Assembly: GCA_035535315.1 (NCBI GenBank)
Contig: DATLQD010000192.1
Coordinates: forward strand, 1-25,984
Direction: 5' to 3'
Origin: DASQGA01 sp035535315
Lineage (GTDB): Bacteria > Actinomycetota > Thermoleophilia > Gaiellales > Gaiellaceae
Length of the DNA stretch: 25,984 bases
In this document: positions 1 through 6,918 of the stretch, one piece after another
Position numbering within the stretch: position 1 is the stretch's first letter
Layout of the letters: every line of letters begins with the position of its first letter
Program-made: the position numbers and the translations under genes
Notes under the pieces: generated by a model
What the model saw: the letters and a program-made list of their open reading frames with translations, nothing else
What the model was told of the DNA's origin: nothing
Database searches by the model: none

Positions 1-1
1 C

Positions 2-760
2 CCGCGAATCTATAGCGCCGAGGCTGACGGCACGGACTTCCGGCCAGTCGATGACCTTCGCGGTGATAAGCAAACCCCTAACTGGTCACCCGACGGTCGG
101 CGAATCGCCTTCCGCTGGAACCTCGGTGCGGAGACGGACACGCCGCTTGCAATTATCAACGCCGACGGCACCAACTTCCTCAATTTGAGCAAGACCACTG
201 GTCTCAAGGGATGGGCACCCTCATGGTCACCGGACGGACACAAGCTGGTCGCGGCAGCCGGATCGAAGCCCAGCACACCGCCGAGTCTCTACGTCATGGA
301 CGCTGACGGATCGAACGTGCGACGGATCACCGAAGCCGGTCGAGAGGCGCAATATGCCCAGTGGTCGCCCGCCGGAGACTGGATCGCGTTCACCTTCGTC
401 GTCGACGGCGGCTTCGACATCTTCAAGGTTCGGCCAGACGGGTCGGATCTCACCGCCTTGACTGATGACGGGGGCAGCGGAACAAACAACTGGCCGATCT
501 GGTCACCGGACAGCAAGCAGCTCGGTTACGGTCGCGAGGGATCGCTTTGGGTGATGAACGCGGACGGTTCCGGCAAGCATCTGGTCACGGACGTCGGGGG
601 GGTGCCGGCAGCTTGGGCACCGGGTCCGTACTTGACGTTCGGCTGTCCGGGTGACAGCGACGTCATCACGCTTTGTGCAATCCGAGCTGACGGATCCGGT
701 CTTACAAGGTTGCTCGGTGGGATCGAGGCCAACTTCCCAGGGTGGAGACCCCGGCGTTGA
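2..760 (+). CDS. TolB-like WD40/PD40 beta-propeller protein, 5'-truncated
   Basis: The reading frame is open from the left window edge to TGA at 758-760, so 252 residues of the C-terminal part are visible and the true start lies outside. Repeats of about 40-45 residues contain the PD40/TolB signature WSPDG or close variants (WSPDG, WSPAGDW, WSPDSKQ), each followed by a strand and then a D/N-A-DG-S/T turn such as MDADGSN, VRPDGSD, MNADGSG and IRADGSG. This is the pattern of TolB-type beta-propellers, which usually mediate protein binding in the cell envelope or act as lipoprotein or protease-associated domains. No catalytic domain is visible in this part. An N-terminal signal peptide, kinase or DNA-binding domain may lie upstream. 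The fold call is firm; the function is unknown. Confidence 0.8.
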   Translation, partial: PRIYSAEADGTDFRPVDDLRGDKQTPNWSPDGRRIAFRWNLGAETDTPLAIINADGTNFLNLSKTTGLKGWAPSWSPDGHKLVAAAGSKPSTPPSLYVMDADGSNVRRITEAGREAQYAQWSPAGDWIAFTFVVDGGFDIFKVRPDGSDLTALTDDGGSGTNNWPIWSPDSKQLGYGREGSLWVMNADGSGKHLVTDVGGVPAAWAPGPYLTFGCPGDSDVITLCAIRADGSGLTRLLGGIEANFPGWRPRR

Positions 761-880
761 CCCGGGCGCCTCGAGCTCAGCCAGCAACAGCAATGAGCAT
801 GGGATAAGGACTCCACCCGCCGGGCGGAACTCACGAAGTCCTCGTGGCGTGAAGGCACCCAACACGCCCTAGTTTGTAGT

Positions 881-908
881 GAGGGAGCCCGCTTCGGTGG
901 GTTCTCTC
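881..908 (+). terminator. 12-bp hairpin with UUCG loop, possible terminator
   Basis: Bases 881-892 pair with 897-908 across a TTCG tetraloop, giving 12 consecutive pairs of which four are G-U wobbles. The wobbles exist only in plus-strand RNA (they become A-C mismatches on the other strand), so the structure favours a plus-strand transcript. It lies 120 bp after the stop of the beta-propeller gene. There is no U-tract after it, so an intrinsic terminator is only one possibility; an mRNA 3' end or processing stem is another. Confidence 0.4.
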
Positions 909-947
909 TCGACGGGCAGAAAGCAAGTGAACCTCGATCGACCGCCT

Positions 948-975
948 TTGCTCCGGCCGCCCGAGTCGGTAAGGT
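948..975 (+). promoter_or_regulatory. Candidate sigma-70 promoter for the sigma-factor gene
   Basis: TTGCTC at 948-953 and TAAGGT at 970-975 are separated by 16 bp; TAAGGT fits the TAnnnT form of actinobacterial -10 boxes. Transcription would start near 982, leaving a leader of about 64 nt before the ATG at 1046. The leader contains a short inverted repeat (CGGTT 1022-1026, AACCG 1037-1041) just before the start codon and no Shine-Dalgarno sequence. An alternative near-leaderless -10, TAGCTT, lies at 1029-1034. Confidence 0.4.
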
Positions 976-1045
976 CGAGCCGACGGTTTTACGGCGGCCC
1001 CCTTCCGGGTACGCCTGATTCCGGTTGGTAGCTTAGAACCGCTGG

Positions 1046-2110
1046 ATGTCGAGCGAAACTCCCACCACGCAGATTCACGAGGTCCAGCTCCTTCTCGAGC
1101 GGGCCGAGGCCGCAGGCAAGGTCGACGGCGTCGAGCTGGCCGAGACCATCGATGTGCTCGAGCTCGAGCCACCCGAGGTCGAGGCGCTCCACCGTGAGTT
1201 CGAGGAGCGGAACATCGAGATCGTCGAGCCGGTCAAGGAGCCTGCGCGAGAGCCGACGGCGCCGCCACGGAACCTGAACGACGCGATCGAGACAACCACG
1301 GACGCGCTCCAGCTCTTCCTGCGCGAGATCGGCCGGCACCCGCTCCTCACCGCCGCCGACGAGGTGGAACTCTCGAAGCGCATCGAGCGCGGCGACATGG
1401 CGGCGAAGCGGCGGATGATCGAGTGCAACCTGCGCCTCGTCGTGTCGATCGCGAAGAACTACCGAAACCAGGGGCTGCCTTTCCTCGACCTGATCCAGGA
1501 AGGCATGTTCGGCCTGATCCGCGCTGTCGAGAAGTTCGAATGGCAACGAGGGCTCAAGTTCTCCACGTATGCGACCTGGTGGATTCGCCAGGCGGTCGCC
1601 AGGGCGATCGCCGACAAGGCCAGAACGATTCGGGTTCCGGTCCACGTCGTCGAGCGAATGCAGAAGATGCAGCGCGCCGAGCGCTACCTCTGGACGCAAC
1701 TGGCGCGCGAGCCGAACCTTGCAGAGATCGCCGAGGAGGCGGGTCTTCCCCTCCAGCAGGCGCTCGAGGTCAAGGCTGCCGCAAGAGCGTCAACCAGCCT
1801 CGACCAGCCCATCGGCGAGCAGGAGGACGCAGTCTTTGGTGACCTCGTGCCCGGCGACGAGCCCCTTCCGGACGAGCTGACCGAGCGCCATCTCCAGAAG
1901 GAGGCGCTCGACCGGGCACTCGAGTCGCTGCCGGACCGGGACCGACGGGTTCTCGAGCTGCGCTACGGGCTCGGCGGCGAGGAGCCTCACACGCTGGAGC
2001 ACATCGGAAAGCGGCTCGGGCTCACGCGGGAGCGCGTTCGCCAGATCGAGGTCGAGTCGCTGTCGCGGCTAGCGTCGCTCCGCGAGATCGACGCCGTCGC
2101 GAGCCGCTAG
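1046..2110 (+). CDS. RpoD-like sigma-70 factor with region 1.1-type N-terminus
   Basis: This 354-residue sigma-70 factor directs RNA polymerase to promoters. Residues 9-64 resemble the C-terminal half of region 1.1 (acidic helices ending FEERNIEIVE). Region 1.2 is about 85-118, region 2 about 122-192 (NLRLVVSIAKNYR, then STYATWWIRQAVARAIAD), region 3 about 200-275, and region 4 about 290-345 with the helix-turn-helix GLTRERVRQIE at 325-335. All four conserved regions are present, so it is not an ECF factor. Core positions differ from the usual QEGNLGL and FDY sequences (here QEGMFGL and FEW), which suggests an alternative rather than the principal factor. The ATG at 1046 has no clear Shine-Dalgarno sequence. 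Its 3' end overlaps the convergent phosphatase gene by 42 bp. Confidence 0.93.
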   Translation: MSSETPTTQIHEVQLLLERAEAAGKVDGVELAETIDVLELEPPEVEALHREFEERNIEIVEPVKEPAREPTAPPRNLNDAIETTTDALQLFLREIGRHPLLTAADEVELSKRIERGDMAAKRRMIECNLRLVVSIAKNYRNQGLPFLDLIQEGMFGLIRAVEKFEWQRGLKFSTYATWWIRQAVARAIADKARTIRVPVHVVERMQKMQRAERYLWTQLAREPNLAEIAEEAGLPLQQALEVKAAARASTSLDQPIGEQEDAVFGDLVPGDEPLPDELTERHLQKEALDRALESLPDRDRRVLELRYGLGGEEPHTLEHIGKRLGLTRERVRQIEVESLSRLASLREIDAVASR

Positions 2111-2788
2111 AGCGCTGCCGTCGAAGAGCCGATCCGTCTCGCTTCCGATCCGCGCCTTCACCGCCTCGTACGCCTCGTCCAGGAACGGCGGCCTTGTCTG
2201 GCGGTGCCCGTCCGAGGCAACCGCGTGACACAGCGTCTCCTCCACGAGTCTCCAGCCTGCCTCCTGCGGCGCCGAGCCATGCCTTCCGAGGAGGCTCGAC
2301 GCGTTCACCTGGAGGAGCCAGCCGCGCGCGTGGAGACCCTCTGCGAGCTCGGGTTCCTCGACGACGGCATCCGCTCGCTCGGGATGGCCGAGAAGCGGCA
2401 CGAGGCCGCACGACACGATGTGGCTGGCGAGACGCCTTGCGAGTCCGAGGCCGCCGGAGAACGGCATGTCGACGAGCACCACCGGCAGATCCCCGAGCCG
2501 GTAGCGCTGCATGTCCTCGTCGAGCAGCTCGAGCTTCGGCGTCACCTCGAACCCGAGCTCGAGGCGCAGGCCAAACGTCGCTGCTTCGTGCGCCATCCGC
2601 AGGTGCGCATCGCGAATCCTGTGCTCGCGGCCGGCCTCGAGCCCGAGATGCGGCCAGACATGAGGTGTCGCATAGAGCACGCTCGTGCCGCGGCTCGCAG
2701 CCTGGCGGCAGAGAGACAGCCCCTCCTCGACGGATCCAACTCCGTCGTCCCCAGACGGTACGACGTGAGAATGGACGTCGATGAACAT
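2069..2788 (-). CDS. PHP-family tyrosine-protein phosphatase (CpsB/YwqE-like)
   Basis: This 239-residue protein matches the manganese-dependent PHP phosphatases CpsB/Wzb4/YwqE, which dephosphorylate bacterial tyrosine kinases in capsule and exopolysaccharide control. Visible metal-site motifs are DVHSHVVPSGDDG at 4-16, ATPHVWPH around 40-47, GHPER in the middle and SDGHRQTRPP near the C-terminus (usually SDAHN..R.P). The length is close to that of the family. The ATG at 2788 places the first PHP motif at residue 4, as expected. No tyrosine kinase or polysaccharide gene is visible nearby, so the partner must be elsewhere. The sequence between this gene and the divergent cupin gene is only 47 bp. 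A general PHP phosphoesterase is the alternative. Confidence 0.82.
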   Translation of the reverse strand: MFIDVHSHVVPSGDDGVGSVEEGLSLCRQAASRGTSVLYATPHVWPHLGLEAGREHRIRDAHLRMAHEAATFGLRLELGFEVTPKLELLDEDMQRYRLGDLPVVLVDMPFSGGLGLARRLASHIVSCGLVPLLGHPERADAVVEEPELAEGLHARGWLLQVNASSLLGRHGSAPQEAGWRLVEETLCHAVASDGHRQTRPPFLDEAYEAVKARIGSETDRLFDGSALAARDGVDLAERR

Positions 2789-2835
2789 CCAATCACCCTA
2801 GATGCTTGATTTATTGCTCGAGAGAAAGGCGGCAC

Positions 2836-3369
2836 ATGGTTCCCGAGGCGAAGATCGCCAAGACCGATAACGGCCTCGTGCCCGAGGGGGAAGGCTGGTA
2901 CGTCCTGAATGCGCGCGGGTCGAGCTGGCTGCACACCGACGAGCTTGGCGTAGCCTGCACATTCGAGGGCGACGTCCGTTTCGCCGAGTTCGGAATCAAC
3001 GTCAGTGTGCTCGACCCTGGGCAGCCGGCCTGCATGTACCACGGCGAAGAGGCACAGGAGGACTTTCTCGTGCTCGCGGGCGAGTGTCTCGTCCTCATCG
3101 AAGGCGAGGAGCGCCCGCTCAGGAAGTGGGACTTCGTCCACTGTCCACCCTGGACGGAGCACGTGTTCGTCGGCGCCGGCTCCGGGCCCTGCGTGATCCT
3201 TGCTGTCGGGACACGTGGCGGCGAGCGAGGCGTGCTCTATCCGGTCTCGGACCTGGCGCAGAAACACGGCGCCGGCGTCGAGAAAGAGACCTCATCGCCA
3301 GAAGAGGCATACCTGGCGTATGAACGGCCCCGCGATGGCCCTTATCAGGATGGCTTCCTGCCGGACTAG
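2836..3369 (+). CDS. Cupin-domain protein
   Basis: This 177-residue protein carries a single conserved cupin barrel. Motif 1 is around residues 65-85 (PGQPACMYHGEEAQEDFLVL), with His and Glu as possible metal ligands. Motif 2 is around 95-120 (DFVHCPPWTEHVF). The rest is predicted strand, and the C-terminal 45 residues (PVSDLAQ..., YERPRDGPY) look like a flexible extension. I chose the ATG at 2836 because GAGAAAGG lies 6-7 nt upstream; an in-frame TTG at 2806 is also possible. Cupins range from sugar isomerases to dioxygenases and pure binding proteins, and the substrate cannot be read from the sequence. It ends 5 bp from the convergent sigma-factor gene, leaving no room for a separate terminator. 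Confidence 0.85.
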   Translation: MVPEAKIAKTDNGLVPEGEGWYVLNARGSSWLHTDELGVACTFEGDVRFAEFGINVSVLDPGQPACMYHGEEAQEDFLVLAGECLVLIEGEERPLRKWDFVHCPPWTEHVFVGAGSGPCVILAVGTRGGERGVLYPVSDLAQKHGAGVEKETSSPEEAYLAYERPRDGPYQDGFLPD

Positions 3370-3374
3370 CGGGG

Positions 3375-4355
3375 CTACTCGACGCGGAGGTAGAGCCGGA
3401 GGCCCGGGGCCGCGGTCTGGAGCTCCCGAAGAGCGCGTGACTCGAGCTGCCGTACCCGCTCGCGGGTGACTCCCAGCTCACCGCCCACCTCTTCGAGCGT
3501 GCGGGGCTTCTGGCCCGAAAGCCCGAACCGAAGCTCGAGCACGTGTCGCATCCTGTCGTTCAGCTTCTCGAGGGCGAGCCCCAGCTCTGTTCCGCGGAGA
3601 AGCTTGGCGAGTGCCTCGTCGGGCTGCTCGCAGTTTACGTCCTCGATCATGTCGCCGTACATCGACTCGCCGTCGCCGACCGGTGTCTCCAGGCTGACCG
3701 GATCCTCGACGAGTGCGAGGAGCTCCCGGACCCGCTTCAGCTCGAAACCGCTCTCGGCGGCAAGCTCGTCAGCGGAAGGGTCGCGGTTCAGCTTCTGGGT
3801 GAGGATGCGCCGGGCGCGCGTCACGCGGCGCACCTGCTCGACCACATGGACGGGCAGTCGGATGGTGCGGCCCTGGTCGGCGATCGCGCGCGTCACTGCC
3901 TGACGGATCCACCAGGTCGCGTACGTCGAAAGTTTGTAGCCCATCTTGTAGTCGAACTTCTCGACCGCGCGGATCAGGCCGAGATTCCCTTCCTGGATGA
4001 GGTCGAGCAGCGGCACGCCGCTGTTCACGTAGTTGCGTGTGATCGACATGACGAGGCGGAGGTTGCACTCGATGAGACGGCGCTTGGCCGCTTCGTCTCC
4101 CTCGTCCTTCAAGCGGGCAAGTTCGCGTTCTTCTGCGGCCGTCAAGAGCGGGCCGTCGCCGATCTGGCGAACGTAGAGCTTGAGCGGATCCTGGGTCTGG
4201 ACGACTTCGCGAGCAGCAATCGGCTCGTCGTCGTCCTCTTCCTCCTCGGCGTCGGCCTCGTCGAGCAGCGCAGGATCGGGAAGATCGGGCGCAAGCTCGA
4301 GGCGAGGAGTCTCGTCCGAGTGGTTGAGCGGAGCCTCTGGAATCCGTTGTTCCAC
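3375..4355 (-). CDS. RpoD/SigA-like sigma-70 factor with acidic N-terminus
   Basis: This 326-residue sigma factor has the canonical principal-sigma core. Region 1.2 is about 57-88 (DPLKLYVRQIGDGPLLTAAEE). Region 2 is about 92-162, with the textbook QEGNLGLIRAVEKFDYKMG and STYATWWIRQAVTRAIAD. Region 3 follows, and region 4 is about 258-313 with the helix-turn-helix GVTRERVRQLE. Region 1.1 is absent; residues 30-46 form a run of about 15 Asp/Glu instead. The GTG start at 4355 has no obvious Shine-Dalgarno sequence and no other in-frame start lies close upstream. Its core looks more like a housekeeping factor than that of the homologue at 1046-2110. Which one is principal cannot be settled from this window. 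Confidence 0.93.
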   Translation of the reverse strand: MEQRIPEAPLNHSDETPRLELAPDLPDPALLDEADAEEEEDDDEPIAAREVVQTQDPLKLYVRQIGDGPLLTAAEERELARLKDEGDEAAKRRLIECNLRLVMSITRNYVNSGVPLLDLIQEGNLGLIRAVEKFDYKMGYKLSTYATWWIRQAVTRAIADQGRTIRLPVHVVEQVRRVTRARRILTQKLNRDPSADELAAESGFELKRVRELLALVEDPVSLETPVGDGESMYGDMIEDVNCEQPDEALAKLLRGTELGLALEKLNDRMRHVLELRFGLSGQKPRTLEEVGGELGVTRERVRQLESRALRELQTAAPGLRLYLRVE

Positions 4356-4438
4356 GAGGTCGATATCGGCGGCGCCACTGAACCGCTGAATGCCCTTTTG
4401 GTCCTCAAGTCCGAGGGCCCGGCAGCCGAAAGGCGCGG

Positions 4439-4444
4439 TATAGT
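4439..4444 (+). promoter_or_regulatory. Candidate -10 box (TATAGT) for the amidotransferase gene
   Basis: TATAGT matches the sigma-70 -10 consensus at five of six positions and stands out in G+C-rich surroundings. It lies 75 bp before the GTG at 4519, in the divergent gap between the second sigma gene and the amidotransferase gene. No -35 hexamer is recognisable at 16-18 bp. The opposite strand reads ACTATACC, so the same A/T patch could serve the sigma gene instead. Confidence 0.3.
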
Positions 4445-4518
4445 TGAGAACAGACGGTCGGGCGTACCAGGCGCCCGCACGCCGTCCGTCTTATCGAAGG
4501 AGCATCGAAGCACTACCC

Positions 4519-5322
4519 GTGTGCGGAATCGCTGGATATAGCCTGAATCGCGAGAGCAGCATCGATCGCACTCTCACCGCGCAGGCTCTCCTGGCGGCAA
4601 TCGCCGAGCGTGGCGCGGATGCTGTTGGGTACGCGTACCGCGGACCCGGCCTCGGCCTTCAGATCTCCAAGCAACGCTCCGGCGCCAGCGAGCTGCTCGG
4701 CTCCGTGAGCGTTCCAGCCGACGCCAGCCAGGTGCTCGTCCACGTACGCGACTACACGAAGGGTCACCCCTCACTCACGGCCAACAACCATCCCATTCGC
4801 CATGGCGCGGTCGTCGGGATCCACAACGGCATCATCGAGAACGACGAGGAGCTCTTCGCCAAGCGCGGCTTTGCGCGTGCCGAACCGGACATGACCGTCG
4901 ACTCGGAGGTCATCTTCGCCCTCATGGAGGCCGAGAGAAACCGCGCGCTTCCCCTCGAGGAGCTGTATGGGGCAATGGCGGCCGCCTGGGTCGACGAGCG
5001 GGTTCCGGACGTCCTCTTTCTCGCTCGAGGAGTCGGACGGCCGCTCTGGATCGGGGAAGGGCCGAACGAGATCCTCTTCGCCTCGACGAGAGATGCGCTC
5101 GAGCTCGCCGAGAGGTACGTCGGGCTGAAGCACCGCAAGCGCGAGGTACCCGAAGGCTCGCTTCTGACCATCGTAGAAGGGCGCGCAGTCAAGACAGAAG
5201 CCTTTGAGCCAGATAGGAGCTTTCGGGAGGCCGATCCCCTCCCTTCCGTCCGCGCTCCCGACGAGCGCGTCTCTTGCCTTCGCCGCCTCGCGGTGCTCGC
5301 CGCAGCCGCAACGCACGCCTAG
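4519..5322 (+). CDS. Stand-alone class II glutamine amidotransferase (Ntn) domain
   Basis: This 267-residue protein is a class II (GlmS/PurF-type) glutaminase domain. After removal of the initiator Met, Cys2 becomes the N-terminal nucleophile (CGIAGY). Residues equivalent to the GlmS site are in place: R77 and T80 (VRDYTKG), N90-H91 (NNHPI), N103-G104 (GIHNGIIEN) and D128 (VDSEV). This fixes the GTG at 4519 as the functional start, because Cys must be residue 2; an in-frame TTG at 4444 would add a 25-residue propeptide, as PurF enzymes sometimes have. AAGGAG lies at 4497-4502, rather far upstream. No SIS, phosphoribosyltransferase or synthetase domain follows, so the ammonia acceptor must be on another protein. 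The biological substrate is unknown. Confidence 0.8.
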   Translation: MCGIAGYSLNRESSIDRTLTAQALLAAIAERGADAVGYAYRGPGLGLQISKQRSGASELLGSVSVPADASQVLVHVRDYTKGHPSLTANNHPIRHGAVVGIHNGIIENDEELFAKRGFARAEPDMTVDSEVIFALMEAERNRALPLEELYGAMAAAWVDERVPDVLFLARGVGRPLWIGEGPNEILFASTRDALELAERYVGLKHRKREVPEGSLLTIVEGRAVKTEAFEPDRSFREADPLPSVRAPDERVSCLRRLAVLAAAATHA

Positions 5323-5329
5323 CTCCTCG

Positions 5330-6013
5330 CTAATACACCTTTCCGTCGGGGCTTACGCTGGCGCCCGAGGCCACGAGGCGCTCTCGTAGGAGGTACTGGA
5401 AGCTCGACCAGGCGCCGCGCCCGCGCTCGAACAAGCGGTACACCTGCCACTCTGTCAGCATCTGGGCATCCTCGCGGCGAGCCTCGGCCCAGTCGGCGAA
5501 GCGCGGTAGCCGCCCGAGGCGGCGTGCCAGAAGTTCGCCCTGTGCGAGCGCACGCTCGGCCCGATCCTCGGTGCTCGGGATGTCGAACCCGGCTTCGCGC
5601 AGGGCGCTCGTGAGCGAGCCGAACGTCTGCCAGAGGAGCGACTTCGATGGCGCGCTGCCGCGGCGCGTCGCGAGGTCCTGCCCGGTGGGGGCGCGCCCGA
5701 GCTCGTTTCCGAGCGCACGCAGCTGCTCGAGAAGCTCTTCCCGGGTCGCGAAGCGCCTGGCCGAAAGCCCTGCGAGTCGCTTGGCAGCGTTCCAGCTCCC
5801 GAAACGCCCGACGACGGTCTGAGGGTGAACGCTCGCCTCGGGATCTTCCGCGAGATCCCGCATCGTCGGCGACCGGCCCAGCCGCTCCGCGCATTCTCTG
5901 AGTGCCGCGAGGATCTCCTCGTCCGAGTACCGCCGGCGGAGGCCTGCACGAAAACCCGCCAACGCAGCGGGATCGATCTCCTGGATTGGGTCTGGCCCTG
6001 AGTTCCCGGTCAT
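5330..6013 (-). CDS. Protein with three homing-endonuclease-associated (HNH_repeat) modules
   Basis: This 227-residue basic protein contains three tandem copies of the helical module found next to HNH homing endonucleases. Copy 1 is at 31-83 (ILAALRECAERLGRSPT ... VVGRFGSWNAAKRLAGL). Copy 2 is at 90-143 (LGNELGRAPTGQDL ... FGSLTSALREAGF). Copy 3 is about 152-212 and more divergent (LARRLGRLPRFADW ... WSSFQYLL). The family pattern is LGRxPT followed by FGSWxxAxxxAG. No HNH, LAGLIDADG or GIY-YIG nuclease motif is present. A DNA-binding or regulatory role is inferred from the module only. ATG 6013 was chosen for the GGGAGG at 6028-6023, nine nt upstream; the frame upstream overlaps the sulfotransferase gene. 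It lies 32 bp after that gene and is probably cotranscribed with it. Confidence 0.75.
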   Translation of the reverse strand: MTGNSGPDPIQEIDPAALAGFRAGLRRRYSDEEILAALRECAERLGRSPTMRDLAEDPEASVHPQTVVGRFGSWNAAKRLAGLSARRFATREELLEQLRALGNELGRAPTGQDLATRRGSAPSKSLLWQTFGSLTSALREAGFDIPSTEDRAERALAQGELLARRLGRLPRFADWAEARREDAQMLTEWQVYRLFERGRGAWSSFQYLLRERLVASGASVSPDGKVY

Positions 6014-6045
6014 ACGGTACGACCTCCCGGGAAGAATAGAGCAGA

Positions 6046-6891
6046 TTATGCGACCTGCAAGTAGGAAAGCTCGACGAGAAGCTTCCCCGCCTCCGACTCG
6101 ACATCGGCGAGCTGCTCCGGCGTCAGATCGCGCCGAAAGCGGCCGACCGACTCGTCGTGGGCGCCTCGAAGAGCCCGCGCGAGCTCGGAGGCCGGTGCGT
6201 CCAGGAAAACCGCCAGCTCGGCGGCGACCGCGTCCGGGTCGGCCACCATGCGCTCGTACCGGATTTCGTGCGCTCGCTCGTGAAGGGAGCGGGCCGCCTG
6301 GACATACGCGCGCCACGCCCATGCCGCACGCCGCGCGTCGGACGTCGTCCGGAATTCCTCGACGCGGTCCGGCTCGACCCAGAAGCGCGGCTCCGCTCCG
6401 TACGGAAGCCCTGCGTCGTCCCCTCCCCCCCGCCCCTGGCTCAGCCAGCCGCGATCGAGAAGCGAGCACGCCACGTCCCGCCCGTCCCGCACGATGTGGA
6501 CGAAGCGCGCCGAGGGGAAGGCGAGCGCGGCGGCTTCGGCAACGAATACCGTTTCGGGCGTCTGCTCGACCCCCCGCAAGCCGCCTACCAGACCCAGCCG
6601 GCGGGCGACGGCCAGCGTCCGGTGGATTCTCCGTGCCGCAACCTCGGTTGAGAGCGCGACCAACTCGGGAACAGATGCCTTGTGCGGAGCGACCTCACCG
6701 AGATCCACGAAGCCTGGAAGCGAGCCGATCGAGCGTCCGAGAAATGTCGTTCCGGAGCGCGGCGAGCCGACTACGAAGACAAGCCGCTCGTCGAGCGGGC
6801 CCAGCCGTTCTCGGAGCGAGGGTCCACCGCGGCGCGCGAGTCGCCGGGCTGTGCGCAGATGTAGAACAGCACTCGAGAGGGAGCCGGGCAC
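6046..6891 (-). CDS. PAPS-dependent sulfotransferase family protein
   Basis: This 281-residue protein has both PAPS-binding signatures of sulfotransferases: the 5'-phosphosulfate loop VGSPRSGTTFLGRS at 41-54, and the 3'-phosphate motif VHIVRDGRDVACSLL at 131-145. An Arg/Trp-rich middle (SDARRAAWAWRAYVQAA) and a C-terminal helix-rich region follow. The enzymes move sulfate from PAPS to hydroxyl or amine groups of carbohydrates, lipids or small molecules; the acceptor is not predictable. No signal peptide or membrane span is visible, so it is probably cytosolic. The GTG at 6891 directly abuts GGGAGG, which is too close for ideal initiation, so the exact start is uncertain. It begins 27 bp after the stop of the GGDEF/HD-GYP gene. 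Confidence 0.85.
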   Translation of the reverse strand: MPGSLSSAVLHLRTARRLARRGGPSLRERLGPLDERLVFVVGSPRSGTTFLGRSIGSLPGFVDLGEVAPHKASVPELVALSTEVAARRIHRTLAVARRLGLVGGLRGVEQTPETVFVAEAAALAFPSARFVHIVRDGRDVACSLLDRGWLSQGRGGGDDAGLPYGAEPRFWVEPDRVEEFRTTSDARRAAWAWRAYVQAARSLHERAHEIRYERMVADPDAVAAELAVFLDAPASELARALRGAHDESVGRFRRDLTPEQLADVESEAGKLLVELSYLQVA

Positions 6892-6918
6892 CCTCCCATC
6901 GTCTCAGAGCGCCCGCTC

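Noticed and set aside
2204..2809. Plus-strand frame opposite the PHP phosphatase
   Set aside because: It has no recognisable motif, while the minus strand has all PHP signatures.
3543..4541. 332-codon plus-strand frame opposite the second sigma gene
   Set aside because: It mirrors the sigma factor and shows no domain of its own.
5330..6013. Active homing endonuclease
   Set aside because: Only the associated repeats are present; there is no HNH, GIY-YIG or LAGLIDADG motif and no intron or intein around it.
6026..6060. Promoter TTGCAG-16-TATTCT before the repeat-protein gene
   Set aside because: The predicted transcription start would fall inside the ribosome-binding site at 6023-6028, so it could not make a translatable message of the usual kind.
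6014..6469. N-terminal extension of the repeat protein into the sulfotransferase gene
   Set aside because: The extension is compositional shadow of the sulfotransferase; the ATG at 6013 has a strong ribosome-binding site and starts just before the first repeat.
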